Assembly: GCA_002448715.1 (NCBI GenBank)
Contig: DJZU01000037.1
Coordinates: forward strand, 1 to 56,229
Origin: Candidatus Neomicrothrix sp. UBA6944
GTDB taxonomy: Bacteria; Actinomycetota; Acidimicrobiia; Acidimicrobiales; Poriferisodalaceae
Length of the DNA: 56,229 nucleotides
Direction: 5' to 3'
The notes beneath the pieces were generated by a model, which was not told the origin of the DNA, searched no databases, and saw only the letters and a list, made by a program, of their open reading frames with translations. Made by a program: the position numbers and the translations under genes. Shown here piece by piece: positions 26,261-34,795 of this stretch (position 1 is the stretch's first letter; every line of letters starts with the position of its first letter).

Positions 26261-27191
26261 TCACTAGGGCTACGCACAGCAGAACAACTCCCCCCGAAGC
26301 CCCTTGTAGCCAGGTAATTGGTTCATCGTGAATCAGCCATGCAAGGCCAACAGCAACCAAGTGCATCATGAGGATGTACAACGAAGATCGGGCAGCTTCA
26401 AGGTGACCGTGAAGCCATGTCATCAATACGTGCCCAAACACTCCAGTGACGAAGGCCACTATCGAAATCCACAGCCAGTCGATCCCCCCAAACTGGGCCC
26501 AATCAGATCGATCAGCTAGCAGCAAAACCGGTGGAACGGTTGATACAAAGGCCCAGATATTGATCCCAGCCATCCACTCAATCGGATCGACGTCATTGTC
26601 GAATCTAGCGAGACGCGTCAACACGAAATATAGAGAAAACGTTAGAAGCGACAAGGCGGCGAAGCCGACACCGACCCAAGATGACCTCAATTCCGAACCG
26701 GCTCCAAGGATGACTCCTATGGCCCCAACTACCCCCAACAAGGTGAACACCAGTTGGCGTTGCGTCGGGTATTCGCGAAACAGTGGACCAGCTAAAACCA
26801 ACAGCAGCGCGGGCTGCATCGCAACAACGGTCGACAGAACAGAAACCGTAGCTTCTTGAAGAGTGGCGAATACAAAGATGAGATTTACCCCGAAAGACAG
26901 CCCAGGGAGCGCGGTAGCTACGAAAACCTGACGCGACAGCATCCGTCTTCTCGCCGCGAGTACTAACAGTAGGAAAGGAGACGACATTCCAAAGCGAACG
27001 AATGTTCCTATGAGGGGAGGTGCCGTCACGAGCTTGGTGATCGGAGGCCCTAGGCCCCACACCAATACAACAACTCCCATCACCGCTAACGGCAGAGCGT
27101 CTCCTACACCCGCTCTGGCTTCAGGTAGATGGTGACCTTCAGCTTCTTGAATCGAAAAAACTGATGGGGTTCGAGATGATGCTCCGGTCAA
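26229..27191 (-). CDS. EamA/DMT-family transporter
   Basis: About 10 hydrophobic helices in two EamA repeats; the first starts at VVLVWGLGPPITK and the second at VGVGFAALSLLTF. The open frame reaches 27308, but its first part lies inside the nitroreductase gene and is not transporter-like. I place the start at TTG 27191, which overlaps the nitroreductase stop as TTGA; ATG 27080, just before helix 1, is an alternative. It is probably an exporter of a small metabolite and the last gene of an SDR-nitroreductase-nitroreductase run. Substrate unknown. Confidence 0.78.
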   Translation of the reverse strand: MTGASSRTPSVFSIQEAEGHHLPEARAGVGDALPLAVMGVVVLVWGLGPPITKLVTAPPLIGTFVRFGMSSPFLLLVLAARRRMLSRQVFVATALPGLSFGVNLIFVFATLQEATVSVLSTVVAMQPALLLVLAGPLFREYPTQRQLVFTLLGVVGAIGVILGAGSELRSSWVGVGFAALSLLTFSLYFVLTRLARFDNDVDPIEWMAGINIWAFVSTVPPVLLLADRSDWAQFGGIDWLWISIVAFVTGVFGHVLMTWLHGHLEAARSSLYILMMHLVAVGLAWLIHDEPITWLQGASGGVVLLCVALVINVPDRREVR

Positions 27192-27841
27192 CTCCAAGTC
27201 ACTCCAAATGCATCGTCGAATGCAAGTGCCGTGACTGATTGTCGTGTAATCGGACCATGACCTGAACCTATTGGGTATCCAAGTGGAATCATCGCCAAAG
27301 TCGCCCATCCTTCCGGGATTTCTAACGCCTCTTTGACCTCTTGTTCAGCCAAGCAATGGAGCGTCGTTAGGACGCAACCCAACCCCTCGGTGCGCGCGGC
27401 CAGCATTGCATTCTGCACTGCTGTGTAGACGGAACCGCCTCCCACCATGGAAACGCGGTCTAGCTTCGCATCCGTGATGGCCATCATTTGGGGATCCGCG
27501 ACAAACATAAGGATCGTTGGAGCCTCATGAAGGTGATCAGCTAAATAGTCGCCGGCGACTCTATTTCTTCGAGCTTTTTCTGCTTCATCTGCCGGAAGTT
27601 GCTCAATCCTTTTGTCATAACCTTTCGCATAGCGATACCAGGCAGGCTTATAGATATCCGCTAGAGCCTGCTTTCGCTCGGAACTCGTTACCACGATTAC
27701 TCGCCATGGCTGCATGTTGCCACCGGTTGGGGCCCATGCTGCGGCCTGCAACACTCGATCCATTACATCGTCAGGGATTGGATCTGGTAGAAGGCGTCGC
27801 ACCGCTCTCAGGGTGCTCATCATTTCGTAAATGTCGTTCAT
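27188..27841 (-). CDS. nitroreductase family protein (first of tandem pair by position)
   Basis: 217 aa FMN-binding nitroreductase fold. The N-terminal RAVRRLLPDPIPDD and APTGGNMQPWRVIVV are the FMN phosphate and ring contacts, and GCVLTT with IPLGYP near the C terminus are typical. AAGGA precedes the ATG, 9 bases after the neighbouring paralogue. Family members reduce nitro groups, quinones or enones, or remove iodine; substrate unknown. Confidence 0.85.
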   Translation of the reverse strand: MNDIYEMMSTLRAVRRLLPDPIPDDVMDRVLQAAAWAPTGGNMQPWRVIVVTSSERKQALADIYKPAWYRYAKGYDKRIEQLPADEAEKARRNRVAGDYLADHLHEAPTILMFVADPQMMAITDAKLDRVSMVGGGSVYTAVQNAMLAARTEGLGCVLTTLHCLAEQEVKEALEIPEGWATLAMIPLGYPIGSGHGPITRQSVTALAFDDAFGVTWS

Positions 27842-27850
27842 TTTTGATCC

Positions 27851-28501
27851 TTATACCCAAGTGGCCCATTCATCCACGGCCATCCGCTCACTTCGAAGAC
27901 TATTGACAGGCTTCGATTCGTCGCGTTTTCCTATAGCCATTCCACAAAAGAGCATTTCTTCTTCTGGAGCTCCACAAAACTCTTGAACCGCTGACCAATG
28001 ATTGGCCCAGGCCTCCTGCGGGCAGGTGTCTAACCCTGCCTCAATCGCTAGAAGCATAAAGGTTTGGAGGAACATCCCTAGGTCAGACCACTGCGCAGAG
28101 CCCATATTTCTTTCAATGAAACAAAAGAATGCTGCCGGGGCCCCGAAAAACTCAAAGTTTCGAGCGAGGTGAGCAAGTCTTGCTGGTTTGTCTTCCCGAG
28201 GGATCCCCAGTTTTTCGTACATTGCTTCCCCCAACTCGAATCGATTCGTCCGATACGGCTCCTGCAGACTCGGCGGGTATACCGGATATTCAGATTCTCC
28301 TGGACTTCGACTGGAAATAAATGTGTGGAAGCGATCCATGGCATCGCCATTAACTACGTAGACCTTCCAAGGCTGGACGTTCCCGCCTGAGGGAGCCCGT
28401 GATGCGACTTCCAACAAATCGCGGATTTGTTTGTCACTTACGGGGTCGGGCAGGAATGATCTGATTGACGCTCTTCGTTGGGTCGCTTCGCTGACGTTCA
28501 C
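27851..28501 (-). CDS. nitroreductase family protein (second of tandem pair)
   Basis: 216 aa, same fold as its neighbour, with RASIRSFLPDPVSD and APSGGNVQPWKVYVV at the N terminus and GMAIGKRD near the end. GTG start with AGGAG 8 bases upstream. The EESKP-like tail (DESKPVNSLRSER) resembles the group that includes 2-nitrobenzoate or nicotinate-type reductases, but this is only a resemblance. The moderate similarity between the two nitroreductases suggests old duplication; they could form a heterodimer. Confidence 0.85.
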   Translation of the reverse strand: MNVSEATQRRASIRSFLPDPVSDKQIRDLLEVASRAPSGGNVQPWKVYVVNGDAMDRFHTFISSRSPGESEYPVYPPSLQEPYRTNRFELGEAMYEKLGIPREDKPARLAHLARNFEFFGAPAAFFCFIERNMGSAQWSDLGMFLQTFMLLAIEAGLDTCPQEAWANHWSAVQEFCGAPEEEMLFCGMAIGKRDESKPVNSLRSERMAVDEWATWV

Positions 28502-28560
28502 TTTGGTCGCTCCTGGTCTTAACGGCTCCCACGAGTGTGCCTCAAGAGAAACTTGATTGC

Positions 28561-29337
28561 TCAGGAACTTCGCAAAGACTCGGTAGCTCCATCAACCGAC
28601 AGCACTTGTCCCGAGACGTGTCGACCAGCTGGAGACGCCATGTAGACAACAGCACCGGCGACGTCAGCGGCGTCCATAAATCGCCGCATTGAAACCTGAG
28701 TCTCATATCCGTCACGAATCTCTTCTTCGTCGGTCCCTTTTGCTTTCGCTTCTTTTTGGATTACTTGGTCCATACGAGGGCCGCCAACAGACCCAGGGCA
28801 GATGACGTTTACACGAATGTTGTCTTCACCCAACTCCATGGCCCAGCTTCGCCCCAGCCCAACTATTGCCCATTTCGCCGCAACATAAGGGGAACGATAG
28901 GGATAGGGATAGATACCTGCCGTTGAAGCTATGTTGACGATTAAGCCGCTGTCAGCGGAACGCAGCAACGGCACGGCGCGAGCTGTCACTCGAAAAGTTC
29001 CGCTTAGATTGACACGCAGTACTTCATCGAAGTCATCGGGGTCAATCTCATCTACCAAGCCTGCGGGACCCGCTATACCTACATTATTGACCAAAACATC
29101 AAGTCCGCCGAGGTCGCGTTCTATCAAGCGGAACATCTCTTCTACTTGTACCTCTTCGGATATATCTGCGACATGGTTAGGGCCGGTCCTTGGGTCTATA
29201 TCGCAAACAAAGACATTGGCTCCGGCGGCACTAAGGGCGCTAACTATCGATGAGCCAATACCAGAACCTCCGCCCGTAACCAGAACTCGCAGACCATCTT
29301 TGACTCGTCCAGTTTCAAGAATTAGTGGTTGATTCAC
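28561..29337 (-). CDS. SDR family oxidoreductase
   Basis: 258 aa classical SDR. TGGGSGIGSS is the cofactor loop (about 21-30), DIDPR suggests NAD preference, NNVG is at about 88-91, and the active site is Ser with YVAAK. The tail GQVLSVDGATESL is typical. GTG start; TAGGGT ends 8 bases upstream, and no Shine-Dalgarno sequence. It heads a minus-strand run with two nitroreductases and an EamA exporter. Substrate unknown. Confidence 0.82.
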   Translation of the reverse strand: MNQPLILETGRVKDGLRVLVTGGGSGIGSSIVSALSAAGANVFVCDIDPRTGPNHVADISEEVQVEEMFRLIERDLGGLDVLVNNVGIAGPAGLVDEIDPDDFDEVLRVNLSGTFRVTARAVPLLRSADSGLIVNIASTAGIYPYPYRSPYVAAKWAIVGLGRSWAMELGEDNIRVNVICPGSVGGPRMDQVIQKEAKAKGTDEEEIRDGYETQVSMRRFMDAADVAGAVVYMASPAGRHVSGQVLSVDGATESLRSS

Positions 29338-29345
29338 TAACGCGC

Positions 29346-29351
29346 ACCCTA
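29346..29351 (-). promoter_or_regulatory. -10 box (TAGGGT) for the SDR-nitroreductase run
   Basis: TAGGGT ends 8 bases before the GTG at 29337, one or two bases further than at most genes in this window. Confidence 0.35.
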
Positions 29352-29430
29352 ATTCGTAGGGAAAGGATTAGACGTTCATTCCTTCTACGCCTAGACAGAA
29401 GGTCAGAAATTTGCATCAGCAAGGGGAAAT

Positions 29431-30198
29431 ATGTCAGAAACACCAAATTTTACGGTTGATCTTTCTGGGCAGACTGCGTTTGTTACCGGCACAACCTCGG
29501 GATTGGGTCAAAGGTTCGCGCGGGTTCTCGCAGCCTGCGGCGCGAACGTCGCCATTGCTGGACGTCGGGCGGAACGACTCGAAACGCTTGCCGAGGACCT
29601 TAGATCCTTGGGGACAGAAGTGCTGCCCGTCCCCTTAGATGTCACCGATACGGATGCTCTTTTCACCGCAATAGACCAAACCGAAAAGGAATTGGGAACT
29701 GTACAAATTTTGGTTAACAACGCTGGTAAACCTGACGCTCAACTCGCCTTGAAGATGGACCCCGCATTCGTTGATGAAATGGTGGCGACCAATCTGACAT
29801 CTCTGTTTCATCTCGCAAGTGAAGTGACTCGACGTCTGATAAAGGCCGAGCTTCCCGGACGGATAGTGAATATCTCTTCTGGAGCTGCCTATAGCGCTGG
29901 AGTAGGTACCTCTTGGTACGCGATCACCAAGAGTGGCGTAGTACGCATGACTGAAATGTTGGCTTTGGAGTTCGCTAGATACGATGTGAATGTCAACTGC
30001 ATTGCTCCAGGAGCGTTCGAAAGCGAAATGATGGACGGGATGCTTGAGCGGATGGGCGACATCACTGAGGGCTTCCCTCGCAAGCGACTAGGCAAAGCTT
30101 CTCAACTCGACAGCACTTTGCTTTATCTCGTGTCCCCATCTTCTGACTTCGTAACAGGTGCCACCATCAGAGTTCATGACGCTCAGGGAGCGCGCTAG
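29431..30198 (+). CDS. SDR family oxidoreductase
   Basis: 255 aa classical SDR. Cofactor loop TGTTSGLGQRFA (about 20-31), the GRR after strand 2 suggests NADP preference, NNAG at about 93-96, and catalytic Ser with YAITK (the usual YxxxK). AAGGGG lies just upstream of the ATG, so it is initiated through a Shine-Dalgarno sequence. It is divergent from the SDR at 29337 but only distantly related. It may be co-transcribed with the dioxygenase gene 33 bases downstream. Confidence 0.82.
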   Translation: MSETPNFTVDLSGQTAFVTGTTSGLGQRFARVLAACGANVAIAGRRAERLETLAEDLRSLGTEVLPVPLDVTDTDALFTAIDQTEKELGTVQILVNNAGKPDAQLALKMDPAFVDEMVATNLTSLFHLASEVTRRLIKAELPGRIVNISSGAAYSAGVGTSWYAITKSGVVRMTEMLALEFARYDVNVNCIAPGAFESEMMDGMLERMGDITEGFPRKRLGKASQLDSTLLYLVSPSSDFVTGATIRVHDAQGAR

Positions 30199-30220
30199 CG
30201 TTCATCGCCTCCCAGCAAGC

Positions 30221-30226
30221 TAGCCT
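30221..30226 (+). promoter_or_regulatory. -10 box (TAGCCT) upstream of the dioxygenase gene
   Basis: TAGCCT ends 5 bases before GTG 30232 and 8 before GTG 30235. Either could be the start of a nearly leaderless transcript. Confidence 0.3.
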
Positions 30227-30231
30227 GCCAA

Positions 30232-31164
30232 GTGGTGACCACTGATATCAGCACTGCAGTTGAACAATGGCGAACTCAAGGCTGGACCGTAGTTCACGAC
30301 TTAGTTCCAGCCGAAGAGATAGATGCTGCTGTCGAGGAGCTCTGGGGCCATTTCCCGCACCCGGACGATTACCACTCAGGTAATCCAGCCGCGCAAACTC
30401 AGTTTGAGAGCGAAAGCACAGATGTTCGCTATCAACCCGCCAAACAAGGAAACGCACACCAGCTCACTGACAGTGACAGTGAAGGCGCAGAGTTTCGGCT
30501 GCGGCAATTTCTGGGCCATGTCCTCTTTCCATACGACTCCCATCTACTTAACCGATTGCAGATCCATCCAAACGTGGTGGATTTTGCAAGAAAAGCCATG
30601 GGCGACGACGACATCCGTCTATATCAGGCACGAATCTGGGGAAAGTACACAGGGGTTACTAACTACGAACAGCCATTTCACCAAGACCGTAATCACACGA
30701 TCGTTCCCGATCGGGTTGAACCCGGCTGGTGGAACCTACTGGGTTTTTTATATCTGTCTGATGTGGAAGAAGGGGTTGGCCCCACTGAGATTCTGAGCAT
30801 CGGGGATTCTCCACCGGGCACCAATCCCCAATCCGCCGCAGGTCGACGGGGCTCTTATCTGGCTTATCGAACCGATGTCTGGCATCGAGGAGTCGATCTC
30901 ACGCGAGAGAACGGGTCAAGATTTTTGATGAATATGGCTTTCAAACACGCCCACCATGAGTGGATCGGATTTGACAGTTTTCAGCAAAACGCAAACAGAG
31001 GGCCTTGGTCGAAATTCGCGGCAAGCTGCACCCCCGAAGAGTTAGCGCTATTCGGAGCACCTAGACCCGGACATCCCTTTTGGACTCCCGAACTAGTCGA
31101 AGCTTTGGAAGAGCGCTACCACGGCATCGACATAACACCCTGGCAAGAAGGACTTGATAAGTGA
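30232..31164 (+). CDS. phytanoyl-CoA dioxygenase (PhyH) family protein
   Basis: 310 aa Fe(II)/2-oxoglutarate oxygenase fold. Iron ligands are His150 and Asp152 in FHQD and His218 in VWHRG; Arg230 is placed to bind 2-oxoglutarate. The start EQWRTQGWTVVHDLV is the typical PhyH N terminus. Family members hydroxylate lipids or small molecules, so the substrate cannot be given. GTG start. Its stop overlaps the next start by 4 bases (GTGA), so it is coupled to the serine hydrolase and exporter that follow. Confidence 0.85.
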   Translation: MVTTDISTAVEQWRTQGWTVVHDLVPAEEIDAAVEELWGHFPHPDDYHSGNPAAQTQFESESTDVRYQPAKQGNAHQLTDSDSEGAEFRLRQFLGHVLFPYDSHLLNRLQIHPNVVDFARKAMGDDDIRLYQARIWGKYTGVTNYEQPFHQDRNHTIVPDRVEPGWWNLLGFLYLSDVEEGVGPTEILSIGDSPPGTNPQSAAGRRGSYLAYRTDVWHRGVDLTRENGSRFLMNMAFKHAHHEWIGFDSFQQNANRGPWSKFAASCTPEELALFGAPRPGHPFWTPELVEALEERYHGIDITPWQEGLDK

Positions 31165-32330
31165 ATCTGGAGCAAGCGATCGACGACTGCTTGAGTAAAG
31201 CCGTGGACGATCAAATCGTCCCTGGGGCAGTCGGAGCAGTCATCGATAAGGACGGGATTGTTACTGTTCGTGCCCACGGAGCGAAATCCGAGGCCAACGG
31301 CACTGCGATGAAGGCGGACACGGTGTTCCAGATCGCATCGATGACGAAGCCGATAGCTGGAGTCGCGTGTCTGCAAGCAGTCGAACGCGGATTGTTGCAG
31401 CTAGACCAGCCCGCAGCCGAAATCATTCCCCAGCTTGGTGATTTACAAGTTCTCGAGGACATCAACGAATCGGGTCCCGTGCTTCGCCCTCCGAAAAGTC
31501 CTGTGACGTTACGTAATTTACTCACGCATACATCCGGCTTTACCTACGAGGTGTGGAATCCCGAGATCGCTCAATGGATAGAGCACCAGGGCACGCCGGG
31601 TATCGGCAGCCGCGAATTGGCGTCACTAGACCGACCACTATCTTTTGAACCCGGTCAACGTTGGGAATACGGCATAGGGATCGACTGGGCCGGGCAACTG
31701 CTTGAAGCAGTGAGCGGCATCAAACTCGGTGAGTGGATGCGCAAAGAAATATTTGATCCATTGGGTATGTCCGACACCGCTTATCAGTGCAGCTCTGAAA
31801 TGGAAGAACGCAAGGCTGCTGTGCACATACTCACGAAAGATCGATGGAAAGCACTTCCTACAGAACCTCCCAGCACCGTTGCAGAGTTTGATAGTGGAGG
31901 AGGAGGTCTCTTTTCAACCGCGATCGACTATGCAAAATTCATTCAGATGATTCTCTGTGAAGGAAAGCTCGCAGAACATGAGATTCTGTCGAAACAGACC
32001 GTGTCGGCGATGTCATCGAACAACATGGGGCATCTACGCGTAACGCCTGTTACCTCAATTGATCACAACCTGAGTGCGGATTTCGAATTCATGCGCGGGG
32101 TGCCGAAATCTTGGGGACTCACGTTTCAAATAAATGAGGACACCGTTGTCGGAGGTCGCAACGCCGGATCTCTAAGTTGGGCGGGGCTATTCAATACTCA
32201 TTTTTGGATCGATCGAACTTCGGGATTTGGTGCGTTGCTAATGACACAAACACTTCCTTTCATGATCCCTCAAGTCGCAGCTCTCCTGAACGAATTCGAA
32301 CAGACGCTCTACCAATCATTGGCAGCTTGA
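31161..32330 (+). CDS. serine hydrolase, class C beta-lactamase family (esterase-like)
   Basis: 389 aa. The SxxK motif is Ser60-M-T-Lys63, the Tyr motif is around Tyr170 (WEYGIGIDWAG), and a Gly-rich segment FDSGGGGLFST comes before the helical end. There is no signal peptide, and the Tyr motif resembles EstB-type esterases (YSxxxD) rather than true beta-lactamases, so an esterase, lactonase or transesterase acting inside the cell is likely. GTG start overlapping the PhyH stop. Only one base separates it from the exporter gene. Confidence 0.82.
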   Translation: MNLEQAIDDCLSKAVDDQIVPGAVGAVIDKDGIVTVRAHGAKSEANGTAMKADTVFQIASMTKPIAGVACLQAVERGLLQLDQPAAEIIPQLGDLQVLEDINESGPVLRPPKSPVTLRNLLTHTSGFTYEVWNPEIAQWIEHQGTPGIGSRELASLDRPLSFEPGQRWEYGIGIDWAGQLLEAVSGIKLGEWMRKEIFDPLGMSDTAYQCSSEMEERKAAVHILTKDRWKALPTEPPSTVAEFDSGGGGLFSTAIDYAKFIQMILCEGKLAEHEILSKQTVSAMSSNNMGHLRVTPVTSIDHNLSADFEFMRGVPKSWGLTFQINEDTVVGGRNAGSLSWAGLFNTHFWIDRTSGFGALLMTQTLPFMIPQVAALLNEFEQTLYQSLAA

Positions 32331-32331
32331 A

Positions 32332-33540
32332 GTGACAACTTCCGTCCGCCCTCAAGATGAGAGGGAATTTATAGCTTTCGCCGCGCTGTTAACAAGCGCT
32401 ATTGCGCTATCTATCGACATGCTTTTACCAGCTTTCGCTGAGCTTAGGTCTGCGTTCGGAATGGAACCCACTTCGAATCTTCCAGGCTTAACAATCACTT
32501 GCATATTTGTCGGCATGGCCATTGGAATGCCCATATATGGTCCTTTAGCCGACACATACGGCCGCCTTCCAATCCTGCGGATAGGCATCGCCTTATTCGC
32601 GGTGGGTGCCTTAGGAGCAACTTTAGCTCCCAATCTTGGGTTTCTTCTCGCCTCGCGGGTTCTTTGGGGAATCGGGTGTGCAGCCCCTAGAACCATTAGC
32701 CAAGCCATGATCCGAGACAAGTTCGAAGGCGACGATATGGCTCGCGTGATGGCAATAGTTCAAACCGTCTTCTTCGCCGGACCGGTACTGGCCCCAGTCA
32801 TAGGTGATCTGCTTCTTCGCACTGGCGGCACGTGGCGACTGACAATGCTTTTCGGTCTTGTCATAGCAGTAGTGATGTGGCTTTGGTCTTTTCGTGTCGC
32901 AGAGTCACTCCAAGCGTCAAATCGTCGAGAGTTAAGCTTTGCTACTACTCGGCAGGGAATACGAATTGTTTTCGGGAACCGAATCACTATCGGTTATGCG
33001 CTAACTCTCTTGTTCTCGGGAGGGGCGTTTTACAGCTTTCTCAGTAGCTCTGAACTGATCGTGAGCGAGATTTTTGATCGACCTCGGTGGTTCGTTCCCT
33101 ATTTCAGTATCACAATGTGTGTAATGGCGGCCGTGGCATTGACGGGTTCGCGAGTTGTGGGACGAATCGGGGCGAGACGACTTGGCCACAGTGCCCTCGG
33201 GTTTCAACTGGGAGTCAGCTTGTTGATGCTCATCGTGGCGTTGGTCACCGACGGCGTTCCACCCGTCGGCCTGTGGATGGTGCTGATGTCAGCTCAAATA
33301 GCTGCAATGGTCCTCATGATGCCCAACATGACCACCCTCGCTCTTGAACCAATGGGTTCGTTAGCAGGCACTGCGGCATCCACTATAGGTTTTATTACCT
33401 TGGCCTTAGGTGCCGTCCTGGGGGCAGTTATCGATCGTCAAATCGCGTCGACGGTAACTCCTTTGGCTGTTGGTTACTTCGTCTACACGACGCTTGCTGT
33501 ATTGGTGGTGATGACCATGATCCCCAAAAGCGATAAATGA
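32332..33540 (+). CDS. MFS transporter, Bcr/CflA-type exporter
   Basis: 402 aa with 12 predicted membrane helices. The opening (SAIALSIDMLLPAF) and the loop YGPLADTYGRLPILRIG are the motifs of the Bcr/CflA drug-resistance subfamily; LWGIGCAAPRTISQAMIRD is its helix 4 region. GTG start one base after the hydrolase stop codon, so it is coupled. The trio PhyH-like, hydrolase, exporter suggests modification and export, or uptake and detoxification, of one compound. Confidence 0.85.
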   Translation: MTTSVRPQDEREFIAFAALLTSAIALSIDMLLPAFAELRSAFGMEPTSNLPGLTITCIFVGMAIGMPIYGPLADTYGRLPILRIGIALFAVGALGATLAPNLGFLLASRVLWGIGCAAPRTISQAMIRDKFEGDDMARVMAIVQTVFFAGPVLAPVIGDLLLRTGGTWRLTMLFGLVIAVVMWLWSFRVAESLQASNRRELSFATTRQGIRIVFGNRITIGYALTLLFSGGAFYSFLSSSELIVSEIFDRPRWFVPYFSITMCVMAAVALTGSRVVGRIGARRLGHSALGFQLGVSLLMLIVALVTDGVPPVGLWMVLMSAQIAAMVLMMPNMTTLALEPMGSLAGTAASTIGFITLALGAVLGAVIDRQIASTVTPLAVGYFVYTTLAVLVVMTMIPKSDK

Positions 33541-33558
33541 GATCAACAACACCTAGTT

Positions 33559-34746
33559 TTAGTTGACCCTAACCGGAACCGAACGCGGGCCGCGAACTTG
33601 GGTTCCTCCCCACTGCACTTCGGACTCTGCCGCCAGTGAAAATTCGGGGAATCGTTTTAACCATTCTTCCATTGCAACGACAAGTTCCATCCGCGCCAAA
33701 TTCGAACCAAGGCAACGATGGATTCCAATACCAAATGCAAAGTGACGATTTTCTTGACGGTCGATTATGACTTCTTCGGGCCGATCAAACATTTCCGGGT
33801 CACGGTTACTCGCCCCGAACGGAAGAAAGACTTTTTCCCCCGCCATGACCGGGCATCCTGCGATTTCGGTGTCTTCGGCAGCAACGCGGGCCATAGTTAC
33901 GGGAGAGTAGGCACGAAGAAATTCTTCTACTGCTGTAGGAATCAGTTCCGGTTCCGCCACAAGACGATGTCTGTCATCTTCGTGGGTAGCAAGGTGGAGC
34001 AGATTAGAAGCGATAGAACTCCACGTTGTGTCAATACCGGCAACCAACAAAAGGAAACAGGTGCCTAGTACATGTTTGTCTGTCAGCGGATCTCCATTGG
34101 GTAGGGTTTCTGCCTGAAGCTTGCTGATCAAGTCATCACGAGGATTCGCCCGTCGGTCAGCAATTGTCTTATCGAAGTACTCAAGAATTTCTTTCGTCGC
34201 TGTGGTTAAGCGTTCCCACTCTTCTTCAGGGTGGCTTTGAAGAATATCTGTGGCCCACCTGGTGAACATTTCACAATCTTCTTCAGGTAGACCGATCATT
34301 GCTCCAATGACCCGGACCGGTATATATCGGGCGTACTGTTCTGCTGCATCCACAACATCCGACGGGTCAATCTCATCAAGTAACTCAACGGCAATGCTCC
34401 GAGTCACCTCTCTCATCTCTTCGACGGCTTTCGGCGAAAAGTACGGCAACAGCAGGCGGCGCGCATCAGTGTGAAACGGAGGGTCGGAGGTGATCGGCGG
34501 AGCGACAAGCAAACTGATCCCCTCCGGAGTTGCCGCTACACCTATGTCACGAGACGAAAAGTTTTCGGTGTCGTACGCAACCGAAGAGATGTCTCCATAA
34601 GTTGTCGGTAACCAGCCGCCTCCATTAAGAGAGGTGTGCGCTACAGGGCATTCAGATCTCAGTCGTTCCCAGACCTTTGGGGCTTCCTGGACATACTCTG
34701 AACCGAACACATCGATATCAAGTTCGTGATTGGAACTATCGCTCAT
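33559..34746 (-). CDS. cytochrome P450 (paralogue of the P450 at 14650)
   Basis: 395 aa. I-helix LLVAGIDTTW, K-helix EEFLRAYSP and heme loop FGIGIHRCLGSNLARME are nearly the same as in the P450 at 14650, and the C-terminal QVRGPRSVPVRV end also matches. They are clear paralogues about 19 kb apart. The ATG has TACGCT ending 6 bases upstream. It is divergent from an MBL-fold gene across a 49-base gap that holds both -10 boxes. No redox partner gene is adjacent. Confidence 0.9.
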   Translation of the reverse strand: MSDSSNHELDIDVFGSEYVQEAPKVWERLRSECPVAHTSLNGGGWLPTTYGDISSVAYDTENFSSRDIGVAATPEGISLLVAPPITSDPPFHTDARRLLLPYFSPKAVEEMREVTRSIAVELLDEIDPSDVVDAAEQYARYIPVRVIGAMIGLPEEDCEMFTRWATDILQSHPEEEWERLTTATKEILEYFDKTIADRRANPRDDLISKLQAETLPNGDPLTDKHVLGTCFLLLVAGIDTTWSSIASNLLHLATHEDDRHRLVAEPELIPTAVEEFLRAYSPVTMARVAAEDTEIAGCPVMAGEKVFLPFGASNRDPEMFDRPEEVIIDRQENRHFAFGIGIHRCLGSNLARMELVVAMEEWLKRFPEFSLAAESEVQWGGTQVRGPRSVPVRVN

Positions 34747-34752
34747 TCCCTA

Positions 34753-34758
34753 AGCGTA
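34753..34758 (-). promoter_or_regulatory. -10 box (TACGCT) for leaderless P450
   Basis: TACGCT ends 6 bases before the P450 ATG at 34746. Confidence 0.45.
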
Positions 34759-34783
34759 GATCCAGAACCGGGGGCCATGCACG

Positions 34784-34789
34784 TAGGCT
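34784..34789 (+). promoter_or_regulatory. -10 box (TAGGCT) for leaderless MBL-fold gene
   Basis: TAGGCT ends 6 bases before the ATG at 34796. It shares a 49-base divergent gap with the P450 -10. Confidence 0.45.
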
Positions 34790-34795
34790 CTCAAT

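Noticed and set aside
27192..27308. N-terminal extension of the EamA transporter
   Set aside because: These codons are an alternative frame of the nitroreductase gene and do not look like transporter sequence.
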